Below are positions 35,001-46,161 of a stretch of DNA of 64,000 bases, piece after piece. The translations under genes were made by a program, and so were the position numbers. Origin of the DNA: Rhytidiadelphus loreus (Eukaryota; Streptophyta; Bryopsida; Hypnales; Hylocomiaceae); the NCBI GenBank assembly GCA_947034895.1, contig OX344763.1, forward strand, positions 65,677,093-65,741,092, given 5' to 3'. Each line of letters opens with the position of its first letter. Position 1 is the stretch's first letter. The notes beneath the pieces were generated by a model, which was not told where the DNA came from, made no database searches, and was given only the letters and a program-made list of their open reading frames with translations.

Positions 35001-35732
35001 TCGTCCTTAAAATTCCATGGTCTCTCCAGCAATCCGGTGCAGCCCAGCTGGCTCAAGTCCTCCAGTAGATCCACTCGCAATGCTGCATCTTCCAGAATCA
35101 CCGAACTGATGTGCTTCAACGATACTTTTACAATCTCCTCTTCCGACTCACTTCCGGTCATGGTTGTCTCCTTACTTCACACTACTGCAATAGTTCCTCA
35201 CCACGCTCACTGTTTCAACTGAAGGTGTTGAAACGGATACTATGTTGGGAAACACCGGAAACTACTACACACGAGAAAAATAACAAACAACAACGGAGGA
35301 GGCCGGAAATGTGTACAGGAACCCTAAATGTCCTGGCTTTAAACTTTCCGACCGGGAAACCCCTAATTTCCTACCGTTTGATCCTGCCGTTTCTGCTAAT
35401 TACCCGTTAATCCGACCGTTCCCTAATTGCTGGGTACCGTTGGTGGTCCTAATTAGCTCCAGCTGTCGCCCGATAGTCTAATTACCGCCTCTATTCCCGA
35501 TTCTGGTCTCCGCATTGGATTTTCCGATATCCTTGGTAATTCCAATTCTGTCGAATACTAATTTCCTGCTTAATTACTTTATCATTTTATGATTTCCCTA
35601 TCTTCTGGTTTTCAATACTATGCTATGCACCTGGTTAAATCATAGGAAATTTGAATTTCCTATTGAAAAAAATAAAAAAATAACTATAATTATATAGTAT
35701 CTATACACCCAGAGTGATTTTGGGTCACGACA
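32053..35732 (-). mobile_element. Gag-only transposable element (inner copy, nested, opposite orientation)
   Basis: A 3,680-bp element read on the minus strand from TGTCGTGACCC (35732) to TGCTACGACA (32053). It is flanked by a perfect 5-bp duplication GGATC (32048-32052 and 35733-35737) inside the coding frame of the outer copy. Its first 550 bp and last 1.2 kb are homologous to the same parts of the outer copy, which confirms both boundaries. Only the outermost TGTCGT is an inverted terminal match; no LTR is visible. Confidence 0.85.
33311..35161 (-). pseudogene. Gag-like (plant transposon protein) gene, inner copy, nearly open
   Basis: ATG 35161 (MTGSESEEEIVK) to TGA 33311-33313, 617 codons in one frame. 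There are only two internal stops: TAA at 34411-34409, in a lysine-rich A tract, and TAG at 33373-33371, where the outer copy has CAA. N-terminal half: gag-like fold with LVPILSPDRGTRLTITLGN and PFLYHLYHAHDCMR. Middle: heptad-like coiled coil (MDEVITLKKELRERS). C-terminus: acidic run (EEEEEDESEEEE) followed by a Lys/Arg-rich tail. Likely a structural nucleic-acid-binding protein of a non-autonomous element; no enzyme is encoded. Confidence 0.75.
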
Positions 35733-38581
35733 GGATCTGTTAGAAGATTTGAGCCAACTTGGCTGCCCCGGATTTATTGACCGTGGAACTTCAAAGACGA
35801 GGTGATGGTGCGGGAGGTGTTGCATCCGTAGTCGAACGAGTGGAAGAAGACCATGAGGGCTATTCCGGACAAGTGGACCCCGATAGTTTGGCGGGAAGTT
35901 TACAGGTTTACTAAGGGAGGAGAAGGACCCGCTTCAAGGACAAACAAGTATATAGTGGGTAAGTTCTTGAACCCTCCTCACCCTAAGGATGCGTACACCG
36001 TGAGCGAGTGCAAGAATGACCGAGAGAAAAGGGTGCTGGAGTTTTTGGTTCCCATCCTCAGTCCGGATAGGGGCATCTAGCTAACTATAACCTTGGGTAA
36101 TTCGATTTTCGGTGCTCTGTCAGGAGACCGAAAAGTTGACTGGGGTCTAGTGCTGTGGAATCATGTAGAAAAACTCTGTAGGTCAGTCGGAAAAACTAAA
36201 CCGTCTAGTCTTTCTCCCTTTCTCTTTCACTTATACCACGCACATGATTGTATAAGGGTACAAGAGCGACATAAATATAAGGTTCAAGAAGTGAAACTAG
36301 CCCACGGAATGAAACCAGACTCAAAGGGAGAAGATGTGGAGAGAAAGGAAGAGTCTTCCGGGGATTCCGGCAAGGGAAGACCGGAACGGAGGGAAAGAGA
36401 AGAGAGACAGAGAGAGAAAAGGGAAGAAAGAGACCCAATCTGGGAAAGTGATCTTCTTAAGACGGTCATCAAGGATCTCACCCAAGTTAGGGAGAGATAC
36501 GAAAAAGAAAGAGGTACCATAATACGGGTTTGTAAATTGTGAGGAGACATTCCTGTAAGTCAGTGTGAGGAACAGGTCTGGAATCTCATTCAGGATGCTG
36601 AGAGAAGGGCCGGAAAGGCAAAAATTACGAGGCTAATGGATGAAGTGATTGCCCTAAAGAAGGAGTTAAGTGAGAAGAAGCAAGAAAGTGAGCAAGAGAA
36701 GAAACACTCTATCCGGTCAAAAGAAATGCTTGACCGGATTGTAGAGTTTATTACGCATCCGACTGAGATATTGAACAAGGCCAAACTCTTTGATGAGAAA
36801 GTCTTAGAAGGGGAAGGTAAAGTAGGGGATAAGGTCATCAGCGTCCTAGTTACTTTTCATTCACAGATGGAAAAATTACTTGTTCAGATGAGGGGAATAG
36901 TGGGAGAGGGCAGTCAGCCTCCAAAACCGGAAACAAGACTGGAACTTACCAAAAAGAAGGAGGGCACCCCTTCTAAACCTCCACGGTTCGAGAGTCGTGA
37001 TTTGTCGCCTTTAAGTCGGGATAAGTCCGGAAAGTCTCCGGAAAGTGTGGATGTCACCACATCGGCCAAGGATAGTGTATGCAAGAATCCGGTGTTGAAT
37101 GTACATCTAGACCCAGATCTCTGACTTGAGGTCAAGCCAAAGGCAAGGAAGGGGGACGGAAAACACCACAAAGCAAAACCTCAAATGTTTTCTCATCTCC
37201 AAGTGAAGCAACAAAGAGAAGGGCGGAATCCTAGAAAAGACCAATCGAGTTGGATACCGAAGAAGAAGAAGACGAATCGGAGGAAGAAGAAGAAGATTCC
37301 GGTTCCAGAACAGGAGAGGAGTCCAAGCCCTACTCGGATCCGGATTAAGAGTTGGCGGCCTCCAAACGGAAGAAGACAAAACTAAAGGCCTAAAAGACCA
37401 AAACAAAGAAGCGCCGGGCTTCGAATGTTTCCAGTTCTACCCGGAAACAACCAGCAAGGAAGGGTGCCGCCACTTCAGTAAAGACTCCAGCAAAGCGGTA
37501 GAAGAAGTAGCTTTAGAGTTAAGTAGAATAGTAGGATGGTGGCTGAAAACCTAAGTTTTGGGTAGAAAGGTAGTTTCCAAGTTGCTTTTAGGTAGGAAAT
37601 TTCTTTTGGACTTGCTTGGATCCGGATTTAGCAGATCTGAGATCCATTTTTTTCGGGCAGTTTTTGGATTTTAGTGAAAGTCAACGAGGAGGAGGATAAA
37701 GAAAATGACACGCGTCATTCCCTTGGGTTTTTGCTTTTGATTCCCTTCGGTTGAAAAGTTCCTTAGGTTGTAGACTATTTAGGATGTAGGTTTTTTAGTT
37801 GTTGGTGTGCATTTTCATACCTTCTTTTCCTAGCATTTTGCAATTCAAATCAGGTTTTTCTGATTCACATTTGGATGGCTGCGTGTATTTTCATGAGTAA
37901 TGTTGTTGGAATATGTTCGATAGAATTGTAGAAATAGGTAGGGAGGAAGTGTGCCCAGATATTAGGTTTATCTGGATCTTTGGATTGTTAAGTGAGTTTG
38001 CGCATGATGACAATTTCCTGATCCCTTAGCGTGATGGGTTCGTATTTCCTGTGAATGGAGATAGTTTTTGGACGCTGAAGTTACAATTATTGATTTGCTA
38101 GACAACCTCAGTGTCCGAGTTGATAGGTTCTCTAGTAACCGGAAATCCGTAGGGAAGATAACAACTTCCTAACTCGTCCATCCCAGATTCTGCCAAGGAT
38201 TTTGACCAACTCAGTAGACCGTCGTTGTAGTATCAGTTTGCCTCTCGACTGAGGATTCCTTGTGTGACCTACTAAACCGGATTCAAATCCGATTTAGTTG
38301 TGAAGAAGTCCTGGTTGGGTTTATTTTCAGTGTTAGATTGTATATTGTCCTTTTTATTTCTCAGTGGCACTTTTGACACTCTAAAACTTACAGGGTAGGG
38401 TTTAAGCTTCCTTCCTTAATCACAATTTGCAGATCCCTCTTGGTTCAGAGGTTAAACCCGATTCCGGTTACAATTGTCAGAAAACCAAAATAACACCTTA
38501 GGGTGTAGGGAAGTTGGATTAGCTACCCAATTTCTGGTTCCAGTTTTTGACTAAAGATAGATTCCAGGTAGTGTAAGATTA

Positions 38582-38819
38582 CACTAGAAGAAAGCCTTGT
38601 TTAATTGGATGTTCTTGTGTCAAAGTTGACGGATTTTTTTGCACATCCAATGTAACATCTTCATGTGTTTATGTCAACAATGACATCCAATGTAACATCT
38701 TTATGCTACATTGGATGTCATTGTTGACATAAACACATGAAGATGTTATATCGGATGCGCAAAAAAATTTGTCAACTTTGACGCAAGAACATCCAATTAA
38801 ACAAGGCTTCCTACTAGTG
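38582..38819. mobile_element. CACTA-end MITE, family B, copy 2
   Basis: Starts CACTAGAAGAAAGCCTTG, ends CAAGGCTTCCTACTAGTG, and is flanked by a 3-bp duplication TTA as expected of CACTA elements. It shares TTTAATTGGATGTTC and TGACATAAACACATGAAG arms with the copy at 30727 but is longer (238 bp). It is inserted in the outer gag-only element. Confidence 0.85.
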
Positions 38820-41028
38820 TTAGGAGAAAAGAGCTAGAATCAGGATTAGTAAAAATAGAGTAGACTCTTGACCGGATTTGAGTAGGTTTTGCTTGGGGTT
38901 GTTGTGGTAATCATTGTCTGTATTTCTGGTTATGAGTAATTGGTGACAAATCTCTATGGGAACGATAAACAAGTCACTTTAGGACCTTTTTCGGTCTTAG
39001 AGAAGGAACTTGACTTTCTTTTGCTATGACACCTACACACAAACAGGCAAAACAATGGAGCAAGAGGTCCTGAAGGCCATCAAATGAGGCTAATCAAGTG
39101 CCGTTGCCTCAAGTACGACATTGACGGTGATATTCAAGACATCCTCTTTGAACTCGTAACTTCCAATGTGCCCCTTCATTGCATGAGCAGTTGGGGCTAT
39201 AGAAAATTTCAATGCAATCACTATATGTGAAAACACATACAACTATGGTTTGTCATCTCGTAATTAATAAGTACGACTGCCTGGTCTCAAGCGCTCATAC
39301 CAGAAGCCTCGTAGGACTTGATTGCTCGGCACGTACAAGCTACTAGAAGGATCAGTGAATTCACTTTCTACCTTATGGACACCCTTATCCACCAACATGA
39401 TCTAGAACAACTCATCATCAGTAGAGTGTACCCTCACCGCAATATTGTTTTCAATGGAAACATCATCGACTATCCACTCCCCCCTTGAGCCTGCTTCTAC
39501 TTCCTCATTAGGATCATAAAGCAGTCTCACTTGGCAAGAAGACTGTGGTTTTAGTCGTCTAAGGGTCCAAGGAAGTACGTGAGATCTCTGGTGGCAGCGC
39601 AAATTGGTATTGTATTCAGAACAAGCCCAACAAAAGCAGGAAAGAGTACGAAACTGATTGAAGGTAAAATCCTTACAAGACACAGACTGCACTTGATGTT
39701 GCTTCATGCTATTTGGAATTGTCTCGCACTGTTGATCCCTCACACAACAGATGGCTCCTTCTTTGATCTCCCAGAAGAATTTATTCATGTGTTTTCTGGA
39801 AGAAGCTGGTCCACTATGATGCTTGTTACTTTCCTCTCTCAAAAATCTCAACATTTCCTCCTACCATATACTTTGAGCTGCTCTTTCCAAACTTCCCTTT
39901 TGCAGAGGGCACTTGCACCATCCACCTCACCTTTCCCATGCCCAGACGCAAAATAATCCCATAGCATTTGGCATCCCTCAAGCAATACCCCGTCCGTCAT
40001 AGTTAAACTAGGGTACCTACTAATGAAATACCAGGCCCGTACTGATTTGAATTGCCCGCTGCAGCCAAAAGACCAAACGATATGATTTTTGGGAACAAAC
40101 CCATGTGCCTTCATAAAATCCCAATGCATCATAAAGCAATGTTGAACATATAGAGAATCATGGACTTTATCATCAGAGATGTAATAATGAACTTCTTTCA
40201 GCAAAAGAGGCTCATCCCTTCCCACAGACCAATTGGGATTTAATCTATAACTTATATGCACCAGAATTGACACTTGTACACTCCGCCAGTGCATGCTCTG
40301 TGTTTTGTTTTGTATCTTCATAGAATAATTCTCTGAAAAATCAACGCAAGATATCATTGTGTCCCCCAAAACTGAATTAAACAGCTCCTTGAATTGATAA
40401 TCTTGGCATGTTGCAATATAATTGTGCACTACAAAAGCTTTTAGACGGGGTTTTAGGTATTTAAACAATTCAATTGGATTAGTCTCTTGGTACTGGACAG
40501 ATGGGGCCTTTTTAGGCAAGCCATCTTCGGTGTAGTCCACAACCTCCAATCCAATGGATTTCCATTTAACTAGCTTATCAAACTCTTGCTCATGAGGACA
40601 AGTTTTCAAAAGCTGTAAACTACAAGATTGACATTCCCTAAGCAAACACTCCGGTCTATGCCACATCTGGTAATCCTCCTTTGCACACATGATTGACTCC
40701 CACAAGTTGATTAAAGTATCATAGGCAACATTCTTCCTTGAGCATTCTTCTACTATTCCCACACTAGCATTGCAAATCATGTGACACGAGCAAACACAGT
40801 TTACATGCACACCCTGACAATCGGCTCGGAGGTCGTTGATTCCATGATTGAGGTCACTCAACTTCTGGTGGTACTTGCAGCAATACGTATTCCAGTTCCG
40901 CAAACGCCTCACCCACCATGGCTTCAGTTTGTTGAAAGATGTGAGACTATACTTCACGCTTGGATGCTTGGCCTTCAAAGCCGTGTAAAATTCAAGCTGT
41001 GCAAAGGGCAACAATCCAGTGTCGGGTC

Positions 41029-41506
41029 AAGAAGCGCAACAATTAAGCACAAAGGACTGATAAGCACTTCTATGTAAACGATTGGTCACCACAAAGGAAC
41101 TGGGTCAATAAGGGCAACAATTAAGCACAATGGACTGATAAGCACTTTTCTAAAAGGAATGGTCACCATAAAGGAACCCCGAAGCAATAAAGGCAACAAT
41201 TAAGCATAAAGGATTGATAAGCACTTTTCAAAAAGGAATGGTCACCACAAAGGAACCCCGAAGCAATAAAGGCAATAATTAAGTACAAAGGATTGATAAG
41301 CACTTTTCAAAAAGGAATGATCACCACAAAGGAACCCCAAAGCAATAAGGGCAACAATTAAGCACAAAGGATTGATAAGCCCTTTTCAAAAAGGAATGAT
41401 CACTACATAGGAACCGGATCAATAAGGGCAACAACAAAGCACAAAGGACTAATAAACAATTTTCAAGAAAGGAATGACCACTACAAAGGAACCCTGCATG
41501 CCTAAG
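41029..41506. repeat. Minisatellite, about 79-bp unit, six copies, in an intron
   Basis: Units share GGCAACAATTAAGCACAAAG, GATAAGCACTTTTC and AAAGGAACC. They lie in the intron between the two exons of the FSENYS-type gene. Copies 3 and 4 are most alike and the outer ones are degenerate. Confidence 0.8.
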
Positions 41507-42050
41507 CATAAACGAGTCATGTACCAAGGACTCGACCCTAAACTTACAAAGAAATAACCAACACTTAGCACTGCCCCTTACAGGTAGAGCTGAACCATCA
41601 GCACTAAGCAATATTCTAGTAGTCCCAAAGGAGTCATAAGCACTAAATCGTGAATATAAGTCTCCACCTGCAATCATGAATACACTAAGGAGTCCTTCAA
41701 AAACTACCAAGGAGTCATCAACACTAAGAAATTTACAAGGAGTCTTTAAAGGAATCATAAACACTAAGTAGTCTTTGAAATGTAAGAAGAAGTAGTCAGC
41801 AATAAGGAATCCAAGAAGAGCCTATGAAAGACCCATCAATGCTCGCTAACCACGAGGATCCTTTCAACCATGAGCACTAAGCAGAAGGACATTGCAAAGG
41901 AGTCACCAACACAAAAGTAATTGGTTGTAAGCAGACAGATGGTTCTTTGTTTTGCAATACCCTCAGAGGATGTAAGTGCCCTTGGCTGAGGAGCCTAAGG
42001 ATTAAAAAATGCAATTTAGTTTTTAACACAAAACAAAAGTATCGACCAAA
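41507..42050. other. Rest of the intron of the FSENYS-type gene
   Basis: Contains degenerate echoes of the minisatellite (repeated AAGGAGTCAT and CACTAAG words) and no coding signal. Confidence 0.4.
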
Positions 42051-42869
42051 GAGATCCTAATCACAAAGCACAAACATCATCAATGTCAAATAAAATTGTC
42101 TCAATGACTTACAGAAGAGAAGCAAGTACAAGAAAACTGACTTCGATACTTGAAGGTAGTGCACCAAGTGTTCATCATATTCATTCACTCCAATTCGGTA
42201 TCTAACAATGTCTTTGCGATTTGGGGAAACAGTGGTTTCTGAAGTCCAGAAGTCAATGATCACTTTTTTCACCTCATCAGGCAATGAATCCGCCCAAAGT
42301 GTAGACCGATAACTCAGCCAAAAGGCATTCTGTTGAGTATCCAGTGACAACCTTCTTTCCATGCCTCTCCTAAGATTTTGCCTATCAATCCCTATCAAGT
42401 CAACAACCCTCCTACTACTTCCCGTATTTGAAGACGATGCAAGTGTGCAAACTATATCCTTGGCCATAACAATCTTAGATTGTCTCACTCTAAGAAGGTA
42501 ATCTATCATGCCCCCTTTTAAATTATTCACAACTGAATGCCTAAATTTCACTTTGCTAGGGTCGACTAGAAAATAAAGGACCATTCTGACGAAGAATTCG
42601 TGCTCCAAAAGCTTTTCAATTGTCAATTGTTGAACCATTGGATCATAGCTTCTTAGTCGAAGGCCGACTACCATGGCAAACTCTTTCGCCAAATTAGCGC
42701 TGACTCGATGTGCTATTCAATCAACCACATCCCTAGACCCTGAACTTTGAGTACCTATGGCTGCAGCGATATGAGAATCCTCAGATTTCCATTGAGTCAC
42801 CTTCTTGGCTCGACATCAACGCACCCTCTCTCTATTATCAGCTTTTCTCTTCTCCGCATAATCCAAACT

Positions 42870-44760
42870 ACACCGCTGGGGGTATTCTGCAATACCTTCC
42901 TCAATTGGATCCACACTGTGAACTCCACAGACCCTTTTTGAGGTGTGCAAAAGATCCTAACAATGCCACACAGACCCTAAACCCTGAAGCCCTCCCAATT
43001 AACAACTCTAAACCCTCGATGCACTAGGACACAATTTTACAAAACAAAAATGTACCTCGTGTATTTTTGCAGTTTGGAGCTGCAGTCAATCCTAAACCGG
43101 AAAAGCAGCAAGTTGAAAGACGCCTCAATACTGCGCGGCAATGGTGGTCAATTCTCTTTCTTCAAATCCTAAGCCCTAAACTAGAACCACACATCCCAAA
43201 CAATTTAGGGCCTTCTCACATATTGGATATTTAGCTACATGAGCTGAATTGTGAAACCACCTCTATCGTAGTAATGTAGAAGAACAAAGTATACAACAGA
43301 CACAACCTACATCCTTGAATTATGAAACTAAAATTTTAAAGCTCTTAAACCCTTACAGAAGCAAGGTGTTGATAACTCTACAGCTGAACGTAAACTTGCC
43401 AACTGACATTACTTAGCGACCTAATTAGTTCCCTTAATAAAAAAAATATTCCCTGTATTGTTTACTTCTGGGCAGTTGTCTCCCATTTGCAAATGCTATC
43501 CAAACCTTGAAGAAATAAAATCACCGTGCCCCTAAACCTATTGCGTTGTATTCTCAAATCCCCTCCAAAAATAGAAGTGTAATAATGACTATGCTATCAA
43601 AAGAGACGAGACATGATGTGAACCTAAACACTAATAATGCCGCCATATAGGAATCGCATTTGCAGTTGCTTCAGAAATATAATTCAAAATTTGTTATCCC
43701 GATTACTCGAAACCCTAGATGAGGTTAGGCATGTATGCAACTTCCGAAAGAACGCCTCTGCAATATCCACGCTTGAGCGCTTGCGTCACACACTTGTGGA
43801 ATCAAAACCCAACTGTAGTTTTCAAAAAATCTCAAGTACCAGAAAACAGTGTTGGTAGCTCCCCAATACAGAAATGTGGTGTAGACTTGGAAACGGAAGG
43901 AGGTTTGCGCCCCTAAACCCTAACTAAATATGAATGGTCCAGATGATCTGATAAGCACAACACAACCACGTTCGTTGATCAATACCCTACATAGAGGACT
44001 AATATCATTGTTCATCCATCAAATGAGGCCTCTGTACATTCATCTACAACTCGACGGGCAGAGTTCATTCTCCATTGAATTAATATAGAATGGCTATTCT
44101 ACATCCAAAGTGGCACCACTTTCATCCCTTTTATAGTCCAATAAGCACATTAAGCACTTAGTACATGAGGTTTTTTGTCCTTAACTACAATGAAATTATG
44201 TCTTCATAGAGTATATACTTGTGTAATATGACACTATAACATTCATAGAACATAAACCATGTTTTTTGGGAGTCTCTCAAAAAAATTTGAGCCACACAAT
44301 CAATAATGGTCCCTCAAAAGCAATGGTTACGTTGAGATTGGCTCCTATTACCTCGTTTGGACCCTGACCGTGCAGACCGGTCCGAAGCTGGCAACCGGAG
44401 AATAAGTGTTTTAACTAGAACCGTACCAAAACATAGAATTCTCCTAAACCCTAAACGTTGCGTTCTTGGCAATATAATTTTTTATGGTCGACTCTAGAAT
44501 AAAAGACTTGAAGGAACACTAACCTAAACTTTTTTTTGGTGGTCGGAAAATGATAAACTCTCATGCCCACAACTTAAGGATTGCTTTGCATTTGACAAAT
44601 TGGGTCCACCTATGCCCATTGTGTCTAGTGTATCTAGGATTCCAAAGACATAATATATGTACTTCTTTTTTGCCCAAATTTGATTTCACCATTTACCCTC
44701 AAATATCTCTCTACCCTGCACATACTTCTAATCACCTACATACATGAAATTTCTCTATAG
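42870..44760. other. Non-coding stretch
   Basis: No recognisable gene. Scattered single CCCTAAAC words occur (for example near 43910, 44455) but no array. Confidence 0.4.
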
Positions 44761-44779
44761 TTTGCAAATGACATGCACT

Positions 44780-45172
44780 CTCAATGAAAAAAATGGGGAG
44801 CATCAAGAAACACCCCACCCCACCCCCACCTCACACACACACGGTATGCAAAGTTAGCCGCAAATGATTACCCCCAAAAAATTGTAGCTATCATGAAATC
44901 CATCCTTATGTCAGTAAATCTTTTATTCAGTGTCCCATAAGAAATGGGAGCAAATTATAAACCCGTTCACATGCAAAGTTCCACTTAGTGGAACCCCCAA
45001 AAGACGGAGAGCATTGCGAGTATCGACACAACATGTGCCAAGTTCTTTGCAAGTGACTCTCCTCCAAAAAATGGGTAGCATAATGGAAACCCTAGACATG
45101 CAAAGGTGAACACTATGCAGTCCCCCCCAAAATGGGGAGCATTGTGCAAACTCCCACCTCCATGTACCAAAT
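44780..45172. repeat. Degenerate tandem repeat with ATGGGGAGCAT words
   Basis: Three to four loose units of about 110-120 bp share AAAATGGGGAGCAT and ACATGCAAAG. They directly precede the 137-bp array and may be its diverged edge. Confidence 0.4.
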
Positions 45173-45939
45173 TCTTTTTGGGTTAGGGAGTGTTTTTGCA
45201 TTCCCTAAGTGGATGCACCCCTAATAATCGGGGCCCAGTTAGTGTTCCCTGAACCCATTTCCCAAAAAGATTTTGGAGTTGAATGGGTCCGGTATACGCA
45301 ATTATACATTTTTTTTTGGATTAGGGAGTGCTCGAGCACTCCCTAAACGGATGCACCCCTAATAATCGGGGCGTAGATAGTGTTCTTTAAAACCATTTCC
45401 CAAAAAGAATTTAGAGTTGAATGCGTCCGGCACACGCAATTATATATATATTTTTGGATTAAGGAGTGGTTTTGCACTCTCTAACCGGATGCACCCCCAA
45501 TAATCAGGGCCTAATTAGTGATCCATAAATCCAGTTCTCAAAAAGATTTTGGAATTGAATGGATCCAACACATGCAATTATATATTTTTTGGGGGTTAGG
45601 GAGTGGGTTCACACTCCCTAACTGGATGCACCCCTAATAATTGAGGCCTAGTTAGTGTTCCCTAAAACCATTTCCCCAAAAGAGTTCGGAGTTGAATGGG
45701 TCCGGCACATGCAATTATTCATTTTTTTTGGGTTAGGGAATGCTCGAGCACTCCCTAACCGGATGCACCCCTAATAATTGGCGCCCAATTAGTGTTCCCT
45801 AAAACCATATGTACAGAAGAGTTTGGAGTTGAATGGGTTCGGCTCACGCAATTATACATTTTTTTTGGATTAGGGAGTGGTCATCCACTCCCTAACCGGA
45901 TGCACCCCTAATCGGGGCCCAATTCCTAAACCCTAAAAC
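45173..45939. repeat. 137-bp tandem repeat, six copies, each with a hairpin of conserved stem and variable loop
   Basis: Units share GGATGCACCCCTAATAATCG, AACCATTTCCCAAAAAG and GGAGTTGAATGGGTCCGG. Each opens with the hairpin TTAGGGAGTG-N6-CACTCCCTAA, whose six-base loop differs (CTCGAG twice, GTTTTG, GGTTCA, GTCATC, TTTTTG). Copy 6 is interrupted by the hAT element at 45940. Confidence 0.85.
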
Positions 45940-45960
45940 CAGGGTTGTCATACCGGACGG
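45940..45960 (+). repeat. Left TIR of the hAT element
   Basis: 21 bp starting CAGGGTTGTCATACCGG, perfect inverse of 60670-60690. It is followed by repeated CGGACGG and GGACGGACG words as subterminal sites. Confidence 0.92.
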
Positions 45961-46068
45961 GTCGGAGTGATCGGACAGGACGGACGGACGGGCGAACCGG
46001 ACCGGATGGGCGGACGGGTCGGACGCTTCGGACACCTTTCATTTTTGAAATTTTCCAACACTGAAATC

Positions 46069-46161
46069 AGGGCGCGGACGTTTCCGTCAGGGCGTGGACG
46101 TTTCCGTCAGGGCGTGGACGTTTCCGCCACGGCGGGGACGTCTTGGACAGGGCAGGGACGC
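46069..46161 (+). promoter_or_regulatory. GGGCGNGGACGT cluster 1 (near left end)
   Basis: Five copies (GGGCGCGGACGT, GGGCGTGGACGT twice, CGGCGGGGACGT, GGGCAGGGACGC), three of them spaced 20 bp, about 110 bp inside the left TIR. Role inferred: subterminal transposase or regulator sites. Confidence 0.6.

Larger units (their letters stand above)
31953..37510 (+). pseudogene. Gag-like (plant transposon protein) gene, outer copy, interrupted
   Basis: ATG 31953 opens MIGSESEEE. The frame is cut after 32052 by the nested element and resumes at 35738 with DLLEDLSQLGCPG. It then has a frameshift near 35775, stops at TAG (P*SNEW, where the inner copy has PQSNEW), TAG near 36078, TGA near 36539 (KL*GDIP against KLLGDIP), a further frameshift near 37090, and TAG at 37499-37501 where the inner copy has CAG. 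The core (VKWR-like basic patches, ILSPDRG, KVDWG, SLSPFLFHLYHAHD) resembles the plant retrotransposon gag-like domain called putative plant transposon protein. The C-terminal half is coiled-coil and charged. Confidence 0.75.
31366..39031 (+). mobile_element. Gag-only transposable element (outer copy)
   Basis: Begins TGTCGTGATCC, ends TTGCTATGACA, and is flanked by the 5-bp target duplication CCTAC (31361-31365 and 39032-39036). It contains a second copy inserted at 32053-35732 and a MITE at 38582-38819. Without these and the duplicated targets it is about 3.7 kb, matching the inner copy. TG...CA ends and 5-bp duplications are typical of integrase-mediated (LTR-type) insertion, but I see no long terminal repeat at either end, and no reverse transcriptase, protease or integrase. 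Confidence 0.8.
39090..42692 (-). pseudogene. Transposase-like gene of the FSENYS / SHGKG family, decayed
   Basis: Exon A runs from ATG 42692 to about 42151 (donor CAA|GTATCG). Exon B starts at about 40997 after TTTGCACAG and runs to a frameshift near 39850, then on to 39402 and, through in-frame stops at 39402, about 39266 and about 39251, to TAG 39092-39090. The codon frame also extends above 42692 (SEDSHIAAAIGTQSSG) through TGA at 42719 and 42818. Motifs: DFWTSETTVSPNRKD, SFNKLKPWWVRR, CVDFSENYSM, HWRSVQVSILVH, FGCSGQFKS and FFASGHGKGEVDG-like YFASGHGKGEVDG. In animal and other homologues I know, the middle motif reads SDGxxxQxKN, so the expected Asp is missing here. I infer an RNase-H-fold transposase relative. 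Confidence 0.65.

Noticed and set aside
33364..37406. Reading frames antisense to the two gag genes
   Set aside because: Ser/Arg-rich shadows of acidic and lysine-rich coding sequence on the other strand.
31366..39031. LTRs for the gag-only elements
   Set aside because: I compared the first 600 bp with the last 1.5 kb in both copies and found no direct repeat of the TGTCGTGA start near the 3' end; only six terminal bases match, inverted.
45173..45939. Hairpin with variable six-base loops as a recombination cassette or CRISPR-like array
   Set aside because: Units are 137-bp satellite-like repeats with point and small-gap variation throughout; no integrase or nuclease gene is nearby.
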